The notes under the pieces: model-generated
What the model was told of the DNA's origin: nothing
Database searches by the model: none
Seen by the model: the letters and a program-made list of their open reading frames with translations, nothing else
From: Piper betle
Taxonomy: Eukaryota; Streptophyta; Magnoliopsida; Piperales; Piperaceae
Reading direction: 5' to 3'
Length of the DNA stretch: 64,000 nt
NCBI GenBank assembly: GCA_033002965.1
Contig: JAURVB010009641.1
Coordinates: 1 to 64,000, forward strand
Position numbers and translations under genes: made by a program
Part shown: positions 48,505 to 60,920 of the stretch, piece after piece
How positions within the stretch are numbered: position 1 is the first letter of the stretch
Layout of the letters: each line of letters opens with the position of its first letter

Positions 48505-49376
48505 TCAATCTGCCGCTGATGATTTCTTCCACGCAGACAAACTCCTCCACAAGTAGCGGCCGCTGGCCATGTCCACGCAAGTCCAAAACCCCGTGCTCAA
48601 AGAAGCAAAAATCTGAAGCATGGCAAGGAGTGTGAACCAGATCAAGCACATAAATTGCGAACAATTGGTGAAAAGAACGGGTTTTTTTTCAAAAAAATTG
48701 TTTTTATTTTTATTAAAAATTTTTTTTGGTCCCAACGACCGAACATCAGCCAAAATCAAGAAGGGGCTAAGCATGCGATCCTGATCAATAAAAAAAAAGA
48801 CATATATCCCGAACAATTGTTAAAAAGAAGGGTTTTCTTTTTTGGTATGTTTCAAAGAACAAAAAATAAGCAAAAATCGCAAAGGGGGCGAGAATGTGAG
48901 CCAGATCAAACCCATCCAAAGCAAGAAGAAAGATGATATCAATAGTTGAACATAACAAACATTTTCTTTTCGTGTGTGTGTCTGGTGTTCTCACGATTAA
49001 GATCAGCGGGTAGAAGAAGGGGCGGAAAACGTAACTCACTTCACAACGAAGGAATAGCAAAAACAAAAGAGGGAGAAAACGCAAAATGCGAACCAAATCA
49101 ACCAAAAAACCGTCCCATTCAAAACAAAGAAGCAGACTTTGATCCGTAAGGAGCAAAGAACAGTTGTTTCTTGACGATGCAAAATCTGCAAAGCACCCAT
49201 TAAAATGCAAAGAAAAGAAAAGAAAAAAAAAGACCAGACACCTTGGAAGAGCGGGAGGGCTTGGCAATGCGAGGGTCGTCGTCGGGAGGAGGGGACGGAT
49301 CGTTGAGGCCGCGGAGGAGGAGGAAGCCGGCGAGGGTGGCGGAGATGAAGATGAGGACTATGCGCAGTGGGCACAT
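48505..49376 (-). CDS. Small plant-specific membrane protein (MCPLR...GFWTFVDMASGRYLW family)
   Basis: Two exons, 49242-49376 and 48505-48612, joined in phase 0 across a GT/AG intron, encode 80 residues. Exon 1 gives MCPLRIVLIFISATLAGFLL, one hydrophobic segment at the N-terminus acting as signal anchor, then a Pro/Asp-rich linker. Exon 2 gives STGFWTCVDMASGRYLWRSL, the conserved C-terminal block of a small family found across land plants (often labelled methyltransferase-related without evidence). Function unknown. The frame was recovered by joining splice sites; each exon alone is too short to stand out. Confidence 0.82.
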
Positions 49377-49549
49377 CCTTCTTTCTTACAACAGCAACAA
49401 GAAGAAAGACACCCAAATGGGGGAGAGGAGGGAAGCTGTCGGCCACACCCGCCTCTTCTCTCTTCTTCCCAAATTCCTCGAATATGCTACGCCAACCAAT
49501 TACACACACCCACACAGGAAGGAGGGGGCACGCTTGGGCCTTCATTAAA

Positions 49550-50219
49550 CTAAGTATACAATTAATTATTTATTTTGAAGTTTGCACATTTTTTTATAAA
49601 CATTATGATGTTGTAACCGATATTTAATTAAATATTAATTATATAAAAAATCTTTAATGTCTAATAAAATATTTTACTTATAATTTTAAAGTTGAGTTGA
49701 ACTTGATTGACTTGATTAAACTATATATCTGACTATAAATACAAGGAAAAAGATTTTTTTTTAATTTGGGTAATAAAACTTTTTTGCCCCCAAAATTAAT
49801 ATGGGTTCAATTATAAAGACGATATATTAGATATCTTTAAAAAAATCATCCCCGTGAAGCTCCCCTCCGCCATTTCCCACTTGATACTGTTTAGAGAGCT
49901 CAGCCGTCCTCCAAATTTGGCCCTGACTAGCAGCAGTATGGCTGTAAAAAACGTACGAAGATTTGTATCTTTATTAGTATAGAAATATAGACCAACTGCA
50001 CAGATCACAAATATTTTTGCGGACATTAAAACAAAATATGCAAAAAATATAAACACTTCACGGATGTGTCCTGAATACGCCAAACTCAAAATTCGAATAA
50101 TGAGTTTTATAATCTAATACCATTTTCTAAGTTACGAATCACGGCATCATATAGCCGCGGACAAACATGGACAAAAGGGCATTTGTGTCACCCTAGCTGT
50201 GAACAACCTAGTTGTCCCT
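49550..50219. other. Spacer upstream of the small membrane protein gene
   Basis: AT-rich. The minus-strand 92-codon frame at 49811-50089 is hydrophobic in part but matches no family I know. Confidence 0.45.
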
Positions 50220-51115
50220 TGCCAAATGTCGCAGGTGGTAAGGTCTCGGTCGATTCCATTTATTTAATTTAGCTGGGTAGAAAAACGAGTTAAAATTAGG
50301 TGAATCATTTAACCGAAAAATTGGATTAAGAATCGCCTTATTCTTAGCGATATGAACCGATTCTTCACCCGAGTTAACTTGGACAAGAATTGGCCGATTC
50401 AAGTAGAAAGGGGAAGAAGGGGCAAGGGTGTCGGTGGGGGCGGCAGGGGTGTGATGGAGGGCGACTGGACGGGGGTCGAAGACCGGGGCTAGGGGCAATG
50501 GAGGGGAGTAGATCTGGCAAGGGAGGGGGGGTGTGAAGGGGGAAACAGGTGCTGGGGAGACAGCCAGGCGACCCCAAGGCGGAATTGCATTGGGAGGGCG
50601 CTTGAGCTTGTGGCCTTCTGAGCACTGTGAAGATCAAGCGGCGGCCAAAAAGATGGGGACGACTTGGCAATGTGTTGGAGTGACCAGCGGTGGTGCGGCG
50701 GTAGTGCGGCGGCCTAGGGCAACGTGGGCGACGGGGCAACATCAAGGGTTTGTGGGGGAGAGAAGCATCGGGAGGGAAAAACAAGTCGATGGCAATATAG
50801 TAAATAAAAGTTTACTTGATTTTGACTCAAATCAAAAATAATAACTATTTCATAATAAATCCCTAATAAAATTCAGAAAAAATTTAGAAAATAAATATAA
50901 AATATAATACATACAGTAACATCACAATGATATATTATACAATTAATAACTCACCTAGACTGCCTAATAACACGTCCTAATGCATTATATAATTTCACTG
51001 ATTTTGACCGATTCAAGTAAATTGATTTTTGTCCAATTTTTGATAAATCTGTCTAATCCAATAACTCCCTATCAATCTGATTCAACGTCTAATTTCAATT
51101 TTTGCAACTGTGTAG
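50220..51115 (-). mobile_element. hAT-like element related to A and B (C), reversed
   Basis: Read on the minus strand it has the same layout: motif-dense end (TTGAATC, GATTGA), AT-rich part, the block shared with A and B (about 50785-50870: AGTTATTATTTTTGA, ATTTACTATATTGCCAT), a GC-rich core (50410-50785), then an end with GAATCGG/ACCGATTC motifs (50225-50400). Terminal repeats and target duplication are not resolved, so borders are approximate. Confidence 0.65.
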
Positions 51116-51190
51116 GACTGGTAGGAGGAAAGTTTTTTTTTTTTTGGTTACTTGATGTTTAATATAGGCTGTCTCTGATCAGACAATTCA

Positions 51191-51340
51191 GATCAGTCCC
51201 TAGTGGGAAAAACTTAAAAGAAGCACACAAAAAGTCTCCTAAAAGCCCACCAATTAAAAAAGAAATTTGATTGGTGGGGCTTCTTTTAGGTGTTTTTTGT
51301 TACATTATTCCCTCCCAGGGAAATTTTCTACCCCGGTGAA
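51191..51340. mobile_element. Small fold-back hairpin element
   Basis: CTCCTAAAAGCCCACCAATT (51236-51255) pairs with AATTTGATTGGTGGGGCTTC (51264-51283) and the following TTTTAGGTG. Outer arms CCCTAGTGGGAAAA and TTCCCTCCCAGGG also pair. Arms of ~60-70 bases with a very short loop. Confidence 0.65.
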
Positions 51341-52191
51341 CCTACTTGAGACTCATATAATATGATAACCAATACATAGGAGGGGTGGACATTGGTGGCA
51401 ATCATAGGACAATTACAATTTTGATAAAAAGTAGATGTCCAACGATTAATTGCTTTAGATTGAATTGGAAGCGGCTTAGTAATGAATTTCATTTAATTTA
51501 ATATTACTTTTCTATATTCTGTAAACGTTTGATCTTGAAACTGCCTCTTCACTCATTTTTATAAAACTAAAATTTCTTGTATATTCTTAGGTATAAAAAT
51601 TAAAATGTAATGCATTTGACCATATAAATGTCATAAATAAAAGGCACGTTCAACACTTAATGTATAGAAGCATTACGAAAAATCATCTCCGAAGATGCGG
51701 CCAAACAACATGAAGCTCAAGAAAGGACACCAGTTAGCAGCATCTCTTATCAAAATTCTGAAGTTCAACACAAACGACCCTGGACTTCTCCAGACCATAA
51801 TCAAATTTGCATCTTTAAGATCTACAGAAACACGTCGTCCAAATTCGCTGAGCCTAAACATGTCTCCCTAAATGTTCAACAAAGAAAATGTATTCATGCA
51901 ATGGTGATAGTAAAGGTTGTAAGTTCAGAAAAAATTTAAGCGTCATTGCGGAAAAATATGGATTATATAAGATGGCAAAAGTTCCTAAAAGAGTGTCATT
52001 TTCATAGGGAGTTACTTAATGGAGCATTATGCAAAAGTTTTTTGGACACTTTGGCAGTGCTTGGCTAATGGAAAGTAATTAACGATCATTCTATCAAGAT
52101 GTCAAAGAGGCCCGTTTCTACAAAATGAAAGAAAAGCTGCCCCTCTGATTTTTTTTTCCCACATTTTTTTGTCTCACTATTTCACTATTCT
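51341..52191. other. 3' flank of the large membrane protein gene
   Basis: Holds the likely 3' UTR just below 52192. Otherwise AT-rich with nothing recognised. Confidence 0.5.
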
Positions 52192-55100
52192 TTAATCAAA
52201 CGACCAAAGTGACTGTACATCAGGCCCAGAAAGAAGATCCCCTTGTGACCTAGTTTCAGCTGAATTTCCAATGACTCCGGCAGAGCTATTTACCGCCCAA
52301 TCCCTCCTGCAAAAGTTAGCAAAAACAGCTCAGAAAAATACACTTTCTATATAGAGGTTAACCGGCTACTCAGAACATTCAAATGCATTATCTCACTAAT
52401 TCCAAACTTCTAGCGTATCACATCTCGAGTAATGCAAAGAACACCAGCAACCAAGAGATTGTTGGAACTGGCCCTAGCTATCTCAACCGTAGTCATGTTT
52501 AACTAGTTTCATCAAGTAAGATATTGATAAAAAAAATTAGAGAGAAACCAAAGGAATGAAAAACACTCCAGTTAAACGCAAATAATTCACACACCAAAGA
52601 GGTACAAACAGTACTGTACTATTAACGGAAATATACCGGTTGCAATCAGTTGAATCATTCATTAAAAACACTTCTCAATCCACAATAGGATTTGGTAGCC
52701 ACAGTTTCATGTAAGAAGCTAAAATAGGATTTTAGCTTTATTCTTTCTGTATCAGCATTGTCCCAAAAGTTACCAAATTAATAACATTCAAAAGGTATTC
52801 TTCTCATGAAATTCAATGGGTAATGATAACAAAAATCTATATATCGGGGGTCGTTACCAGGTTTTCACATAAAACCTGATATAAGTTTCCCTCTTCGATA
52901 ATTACAAGTTTTCGCCAACTACAATGAAGAAACCATTTTTAATCAAAAGAATCTAGAAAATAAAAATAAAAAACCATGCCTAAAAGAATTCATAAGAAAG
53001 TTCACTGCTCCATATGTATCAATAAACCAAATATACAAAATCGGTTAAGTGGATCAAGAGGTTTCACCAAGCTCTCCCAAGCCAAACAAACAAAATTGTT
53101 CCAATATCATAAAACAGCAACGGCACATGAGAAAAGCACAAAAGTTACAAAATAATAAAAATATGCCTAAGTTACCTACATGCATAACAAACACATACGC
53201 AGATTTTTACCATTTAATTTTCATCATCTCCTGGTAGAAATATATGCAGGAAGGAATGCACAAGGTTAATCGACAAGAACCTACACGGAGAATCTAATAC
53301 AGCAGAAGACAATTCTACTCATAACAACTGGTCACTATTTTCAGCGGTAAGACACCGTCAGGTCTCAATCCCACTGTCGAAAATGACTGATAGATATAAA
53401 TCGTAGGTAAATACATTTAAGATCAAAATTAGCAAAATCACCATATACCAGAAATATAAAGTCCTTGGAGGAATAACATTCAAAATCATCAGTTTGCCGC
53501 CTAACATAAAGACATGCCTAAGCCCTTATCAGGGATGCAAGGCAGAGATATTAAAAATACAGTGTTATCTAAATAAATTGCATGTTAATAACAATTTTTG
53601 CCCCATATAGACAAATTAGAGATATATTCGAGATATATTGAAGACTTTCATGGCATAAAAATATATTTCATACAATTGAAAAATTTATCTTTTCCTCCAA
53701 ATGAGCAATCAGAAAAGAGGGAAGAGTTAATTTAGAATGCAAGGCAGATTCTTGATAATGTGCCTCTTCTTTTGTTTGGGCTTGTTACTCATTTAAGCAT
53801 AGGTGGAAAACAAATGGGGCTCTTTTCTAGGAGACATGGTTTGACATGATGTCTGAAAAAACATGAATGGGCATAGCATCTCTTGTGTTACTCAGGCAGA
53901 TTGCTATTCTAAAATGGAAATAGAAAAATAGAAAAATATCATAAAACTCAAACAAAAAAAGAGTTCTAACACTGAAAATAATGCTTGATTTCGTATAAGT
54001 CAGTGACAATCAAGCATGAAGAAAAATCAAAGTTGTAAATTATTTTGAAAAAAATAAAAAACAAAGCAACACTAAGAAGTCACTCTATAAGGGAAACCAA
54101 GTTTTTAAAAAACAAAAACGAAAAAATAAGGCAAGCGTATCATTTAGAACAAGAAGAAAAGAACTGGAGGAAATTTATCCATGTCAGCACCAATGTTTAG
54201 ACACTTGTAATGAGATCTGATCAATTTAATTCACAAAAAGCTTGAACACTTTTGTTCAAAAAAAAAAAGAATTTTCATCCTCTGAAGAGAAGGCATGGGG
54301 CTGCTACCGACCTGAACAGGAAGCACCCGCCACAAGCCTCCTCTTGCTAGCAGTAGCAGCACTAGCCCACCAAATTCTTGACATGGTAGATGTGAGGGGA
54401 AGCACACACACCATGCGCCCCTCTGAGCCAAAAGAGCCCTAAGTCCCTCCCTCCTGGTATGGCTGGCAAGAGGAGGCGATGTGGACAGCTGCCACTACAG
54501 ACAAAAGAGGGAAGAGGAATTACTTCTGTCAAGAGGGGGAAATAGGGGCTGCTAAGGGCGACAGTAGAGGACAGGGGGTTACTGCAGATGAGGCAAGGGG
54601 GAGTAAAAGGGAAGGTAGCCGGATCCCAACACTCGAGAGGAGATGGTGGGTATGGCAGTCGATGTGGTACAAGGGATACGGGGGCAAGGCTGTAGGAAGA
54701 GAGAACGGATGTCACCGGTGAGGGGAAGGAGGTGGGCGGAAGAAGAAGGGAGGGCTCGGGCTCAAGCCTCTTCTTTTCCAAGGGTTTCTGAGTTCACTAC
54801 CTCAGGAAGTCAGAACCATTTTGGTGGAAAAGAGGCCTTCTTTTCCACCTCTGCCCATATGCACCAATGCCTGATGCGAGCAACATGAAAAATTACAGAC
54901 ATGAAGCCCATTTCCCCATTTCCAGCATATATCTGCTGCTCAAGTAACAGACCATACATAAAAAGAAGTTTTGACAGCTGGATGCCGTTTTAACACAAAC
55001 CTTTCTTTACCTAAGTACCGTCAAAAGAAAATCTTTAAGCGCTTACATAACAAGTTGGTGATGGAAGCATGCAGAGATAGGTAAAAGGAAGTTCCACAAT

Positions 55101-58100
55101 CATTAACTCATAAGGCTGTTTCCTAACAGAACCAAACTGTTCCCATTTATTGGAACCAATCAAGTTTCAGAAGATAATTTTCACCTCTAAATCATTGCAG
55201 AGATCATGGGATAGCTCTTAGAATTTACCAATTTTCCAAGATATATGTGAGACCTCTTAAAAAAAAGTAAAAAGGACCCAACGAATTAAAAGAAATTTGT
55301 CATTCCATATTGCAGAGGCCTCAACCCCCTCCCGAGACTCAGGTCTTTCAAGTTGCAAATCTGTGCCATAAAGCACACAAATTTCATTTAGCTAACCTCA
55401 AATTGCTTCTTCATTTCACAACACAATTTTCAGCTTCCAAGCTTACAAAAGAATATAATCTACCAGGCTACCAGTTACTAGTTGTGGTAATCAAATTGAC
55501 CAATGTAAAAAAGAATAGGAGAATCAAGAATGCCAAATTCAATTAGAATCCAGAAGACACTAACAACAGACATGCATGTATATTTTATTACTCAGAAAGA
55601 AAACGACCTAACAACAAGAACAAACACATAAATAGCAATAACACCACCAGCAGCACATAATATCAAAATAATCATGTCATTAAAAGATATGGAGCAGTGA
55701 AAGTAATAACCAATAAAGTTTCAAATAGCTTCATAACTGGCTCATTTAAGAAAATACCATATCACTAGAGACAAAAAATATACAGGCTACAACCAAAATA
55801 TTACAACCAATACACGCCCTCAGCTACAAAATAAATAAAGAATAAAATAGGCTTTCAACCATCTCTATCACTTTCATATAGTGCTTTAAATTATAACTTG
55901 ATGTCATCACTGTCGTAGACTACGCCTGAGCTACATAACTTAAAGGATATTGCAGAAAGCTTTTGTAAAAGAATTGAATATTACCACAAAAAAAGAGTGC
56001 GGAGACACTAACAATCTAAGCAAATCTTTGTGCTTAGAAATTGGGAAACTTTCAACCAAGATATGCAACACATTTCCTATGGTGAAGTTCTGTCTATAGC
56101 ACCCTTGTTTACCATCTAGCTCAATAGAGTTTTTTGCCGCCAGAAAGGTAGCAAGCTTACTCAAATCTAATTAGAATTAAAATTACTGCATAAAGAATTA
56201 CTTATGCCTTACTACAAACTACAATAATAATTCTCTTCAAATAGTCTAATAAAACAAAAAATTATATGGTCGCTTAGAGAATAATTTACATTTTTAAGAC
56301 AAACTAAAATAACAATTCTTTCTCAAATTGTCACAGAAAGTTTGAACAACAGCCTAACCAGTCAAAATTTCCAAAAAAAGTATTAGCAAAGAATATCAAA
56401 GTTATAAAGTCAATATTTACATCTCATACAAACGAAAATGTCAAAAAGAAGCATTAAAATGATAAATTGCAGAAAGAAAATAAATTTTTACTCACTTGGG
56501 CCAACATTCAACAGGAGAAACTTCAAATACATGACTAGATACTGGAGTATTGGGATCATCAACAGGTTTCTCAGATGGAGGATGTCCTCCATTCAGATTG
56601 AAAGGAGATAAAAGGTATCCCTTATCACCTGAAATATGCAGAAGACCGCCCTTTTGATGCCATGGATTGTCAGGATTCGAAACAAGCCCAATGGGTATCA
56701 ATGTGCCATTACTGTTGCCACTACCAACATGAACTTTTTGAGGCGATGGATTTCCAGTAAATACTTGATTTTCTAGAGCATAATCTTGCATCACAGGCTG
56801 GTAAGATGATGAGTGATGCTCAAAATCTTTTGTATCGGGTTTCTTACTTCCAATGGGTAAGAGACGGTCACCAGGCTTGCCACCTGGACGCACACTATCT
56901 TGTCCAAAAGGAGGTCCACCCCACATTTGCCATGTGCCTGGTGAAAATGAATTGCCAGATTCACATTGACCTGAACCTTGCAGATCTTGAGATTTTGGAG
57001 TAATTGAATGCAGGATAGAGTTAATATGCATGTCTTTGGCAGTCTGTAATCTTGACATGGGAGACTCAATAGGAGAACACTTGCTACTTTCATCAGTTAC
57101 AGACACATTTTTTAGAATATGGGGCTTCCCAAGTTCTGCAGTATGTGAAAATGTTGAACCGAGATCCAATGAGAAGTTGTCAAGCGACTCTGAGACAGGG
57201 CCAAGTAGTGACACAGGATCAAGATCATAGCATGGATCTTCATAAAGTTCTTGTTCTTCTGGGACAAGTTCCTTTGGCCGTCCATTGCCAGAAGGAAACA
57301 AAGGATTAATCTTGTCAGGCAGAAGCAAGTTAGCACTTGAACCACCAGATAAAGAAGGTGCACCAAAAGAAGGGGATAGCTGATACTGCATTTGAACGGG
57401 GAACTTGGGGGCATTCATCTCCATTTTCTCATTCAGATTTGCTTGAGCTGGGGGCAACGAGCCTGTGAATAGCTGCTGCCAAGTTTTTTTCTGAACACTT
57501 GTTTGTGGCTGCACATCTCCTATGCTCTGGAAAATAGCAAATAAATTTGACAGATATAAAACTAGTCTCAGTATTTTTTATAATATTAAAAGTGAAAATT
57601 AGTGTCATAACACTTACAGCTTGCGTAGACCTGGTTCCACCATTTTCCCCATCAGCACTAAATGGTTTTCTAACAAAATTCCCAGCATGATTAACGTCTT
57701 TCCTGGTTGAAGGAGTTTGAAGAGGATCCCCATGGCCGCTCAGTTTGTTTCCTTTCATGCTGGCAGCTGCACCAGTGGAAGAACCCCTTACAAAAAAGTT
57801 AGCACTGTTGAATGCCCTGGAAGAAGATGATAAGAAGGAGCCTTTGACTCGATCAAAGTATCTACTTCCACCACCATATACCCTGCTGAAACCATTAGCA
57901 ATACCTCTTGCATCATGTCTCAGTTCTGATACATGAGGCTTTCCAGATTCTGGCATTGTTTTACCATGTTCTCGTCTTTCTACTTCACTTTTCCTGTCAC
58001 ATTCACGTTTCCGTTCAACATCTTTTCCAGTTCGCCTTTCTAGCTCTTCCACATCTGAATTGCTCTTACTTGATCCTTTATCCTTGTCTCTTCTTCTTTC

Positions 58101-59117
58101 TTGCTTTCTCTTTTCAGTCTCTCTCTTGTTGTTTTTCCCACCACTGGGACATAATGAGGTTCTACTGTGCTCTTTCTCAGCCTCTAACTTTTCATCTTTC
58201 AATCTCCTTTGCTCCTCCACGAGCCTTGCCACCTCTTCTCGTTGTTTTCTTTCTTCCTCCTCTAGCAGTTCTCTCTCCAGCCTTGCCTGCCTCTTCTCTT
58301 CAGCTTTCCGCCTAGCTTTCTCACTTTTGCTCTCATGGTAGTTGATTCCATTCTCACCCTTCTTTGCAATCATCCTTTTATTTTCCTTGTCCAACAAAGC
58401 ATCCTCTCTACCAGTTCCGACCCCAAATACCTTTCTCCAAAGCCACCGAATGCTCAAAACAAAAGTAGCTAGCATCTTGCACACAAGAAACAGAATTCCT
58501 GAACATGAATTCTCAGGCAAACAGGAATCCTCCCCACTAAAAAACGCAGGTCTATTCCATCCCCAGTAACCTCCATTTTCAGACAAATCCTGACCATTGC
58601 ATATCCAGCCATTCTCGGACCAAGCTTTAGTATTAAGCATTTTGCCGCCCTTTCCCACTAGGTCCCCCAAAAACCCACTGCTGCCAACACCCATCAACGA
58701 AGTATTATGACCAGCCAAGTCCAAAACTGGTCTCTTCGAAATGTGCCCGCAGTACGAGCACATGAACCGCCCCCCACAGGGGTTCTGGTCCCGGTAAGGT
58801 GTCGAACAATTCCTACACCGCCGAGTAGCCGTCTTCCTAAGCTTCTGCAGCTCTATCGCCTCAGACCGCCTACGCTCCAGTAGCCTAGCGCTGCGGCGGA
58901 CCCGCCACGCAGACAGCTGCGGCATCAGCACCTCATACCAGAAAAGTGTCACAAGGAGGACAATCACACACGCCAGCCTCGGCGAGGTGACCTCAAACCG
59001 GAACCCCGGGGGCAGAAACTGCGACAATGCCCACATCCCGATAAGCGGCATCACCAGCCACGGGAGCATTGTAGCAACTTTCCGGGACCACTGCTGGACC
59101 ACACACAGTATACACAT
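52192..59117 (-). CDS. Plant transmembrane, zinc-ribbon and coiled-coil protein (annotated elsewhere as stress response NST1-like)
   Basis: Three exons on the minus strand: 57618-59117, 56496-57526 and 52192-52306, with GT/AG borders and continuous phase, giving about 881 residues. The frame is open back to 59156, but the family usually begins MCILCVVQ, so I prefer 59117. Visible parts: two membrane segments near the N-terminus (MLPWLVMPLIGMWAL; LACVIVLLVTLFWYEVL), a CRNC...CSYC zinc-ribbon pair, a third hydrophobic segment (ILFLVCKMLATFVLSI), a long charged coiled coil rich in Glu/Lys/Arg, then a Ser/Pro/Gly-rich tail with VSPVECWPK at the exon 2/3 junction and the end PDVQSLWSFD. It is conserved in plants; its biochemical role is not established. 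The last intron is about 4.2 kb and carries a foreign GC-rich segment. Confidence 0.88.
52307..56495 (-). other. Long last intron of the large membrane protein gene
   Basis: About 4.2 kb of AT-rich DNA without coding content, except for the GC-rich block at 54260-54860. The part next to exon 3 (52307-52700) is duplicated at 61110-61480. Confidence 0.7.
54260..54860. other. GC-rich inserted-looking segment in the intron
   Basis: A sharply GC-rich block with open frames on both strands (54362-54781 - being the longest) and no recognised domain. Its composition is quite unlike the surrounding intron and recalls the GC-rich cores of the hAT-like elements. I could not find clear terminal repeats. 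Confidence 0.45.
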
Positions 59118-59156
59118 TATCCTCAAAACAAACACCCAACACCGCCAATCTTCCAA

Positions 59157-60700
59157 ACCTCACAAACCCTAATTCCTCAATCCCCCAAATCCACCAAAAC
59201 TCCTAGAACCAAAACCTACCTCCACCGCGCCCCACCCCTCCTTCCCTAGACAATCATCAACCAAAACAAAGATCCAACGCAGCCCTAATCCACCATTTTA
59301 TGTTTATGTGTGTCAACTTTCTCCGAAGCCTAGACTTCAAGCAAACAAAAATCAGAACCTAGCTCATCCAACCAGCACAAATCGTGGGCAAAAAATACAT
59401 GAAAAAATATAGAAAAAATCCCAGAAAAAATCAAATTGAGAGGAGGAAGCGATCCAGTAGCGTACCGATTGGGGGGACGATGCGAGAGATTGGGAGGGGA
59501 ATGATAATTGGATAGAGAAATGGCGAGAGGTGTGTGCCCTAGGGAAAAGGGATAAGCGGAGGGGAGAGCAAACGACGGAAAACAAGGGCTGCTTGGAGGA
59601 GGGGGAAGAAGTGGGATAAGCGTCTGTCGCTGTGGGTATTATTGTCATTTCGCTCACTCCCTATTTCCCTTCACCTACTGAACGTCTGGATATGATTAGG
59701 GTCAGTAATCAATATATGATTTTCTTTTAATTTTTTTTAATTAAGGAATTTATTCCAGGAGAATTTAAGTTTAAATGTCAAACCGAATTTAAATGCGGTA
59801 GAATTTACTTGGCTCCCTTGTTAATTAAGCGCCTGAACTTGGCTCACATATAACTCAAACTCGAGCTCATAATAAAAGAGGCATTGGGCTCTCAATTGAG
59901 AGTGCCATTTAGAGAGCTTAATGGTTATCGGTGAATACGAAAGTCATTATAATTTCCTTATTAGTTAATTAGTCGAAAGGAAAATATCTGCTAAAGGTTT
60001 TACACACAACTAGACAAGTGTATATAAAGATGCCTATTCATTTCAAAAATAATAAAATTGCCAGGAGGATATAGAATGGGTCAGTGATTTGGTTAAAATT
60101 AATTAGACTTTATACACATACAGTAGATTACTACTCTTAGTCAAAAACCTAACCGATTCCACTTAAATGATAATTACTGATTAATTTTAATATAAATACA
60201 ATAAACAAGCCTAATTTTTAAAAATAAATATATTACGTATATACTGCTTTTAATAAGCTTACCGTCTAAAATTTTCATGTCATTTACTTCTATTTTGTAT
60301 AACCAAACAAAGCCTTAGATGAAATGCAAGCAAAGTAAAAGCAATCGAAAGTTGTGAAACGAGATATCCACGTTTGACTAATGACAGAAATTATCAAGTT
60401 TCAATTGCATAAAAATAAACTCATGATGCACAGTTCTAAAGATTTGCCAAAAAAATAATAATAGCAAAGTATTTTCTCACCCACAATAAGGATTATTCAT
60501 CAATATATATAATGGTTACCGATAGAGTAAAGATTAGCTTGTCAAAACATGTAGGCCTTCCTTCAACAATATACAGCAAAATTTGAACATACGTGATTTG
60601 AGTTTCATTTCAACAATCAACTTCTAGCCAAATAAACAGCATAGGAAATAATGATGGTTGTTATTAAATTTATTGAAAACCTGTATTCATTAGAATTAGA
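59157..60700. other. 5' region of the large membrane protein gene and spacer
   Basis: 59157-59500 likely contains 5' UTR, perhaps with a leader intron. The rest is AT-rich; a 97-codon minus frame (59364-59657) overlaps the presumed promoter and is not supported. Confidence 0.5.
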
Positions 60701-60920
60701 ACATATTCACATCCAGACATTAAATTTTGCATTAAGTACATATTGTTCTTTAATATTTTTGCCTTGGTCAAACTACAGCCATTTCACAAATAATTCTAGC
60801 TAACACGTATTTTGAACATGACAGTCATCATATATTCACTACAAAATGTTCTTTAAATGTTTTTATTTCTGTTTGACTACAAACTCTTCACAAAATTTTC
60901 TAACACACATTTTGCTCTAC
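60700..60920. repeat. Diverged tandem pair of ~115 bp
   Basis: 60700-60822 and 60823-60920 share the order TTCTTTAA...TTTTT...ACTACA...TTCACAAA...TTCTA..ACACRYATTTTG with small indels. Confidence 0.65.

Noticed and set aside
49811..50089. 92-codon hydrophobic minus-strand frame
   Set aside because: No recognised motif, no family resemblance and AT-rich codon use like the spacer.
50215..50260. SINE-like A/B boxes (GGTCGATTCC near 50245)
   Set aside because: The B-box lacks a base, A-box fit is weak and spacing is too short; it lies within the end of element C.
54362..54781. 139-codon minus-strand frame in the long intron
   Set aside because: Both strands are open over the same GC-rich block and no domain is visible; kept as an odd segment, not as a gene.
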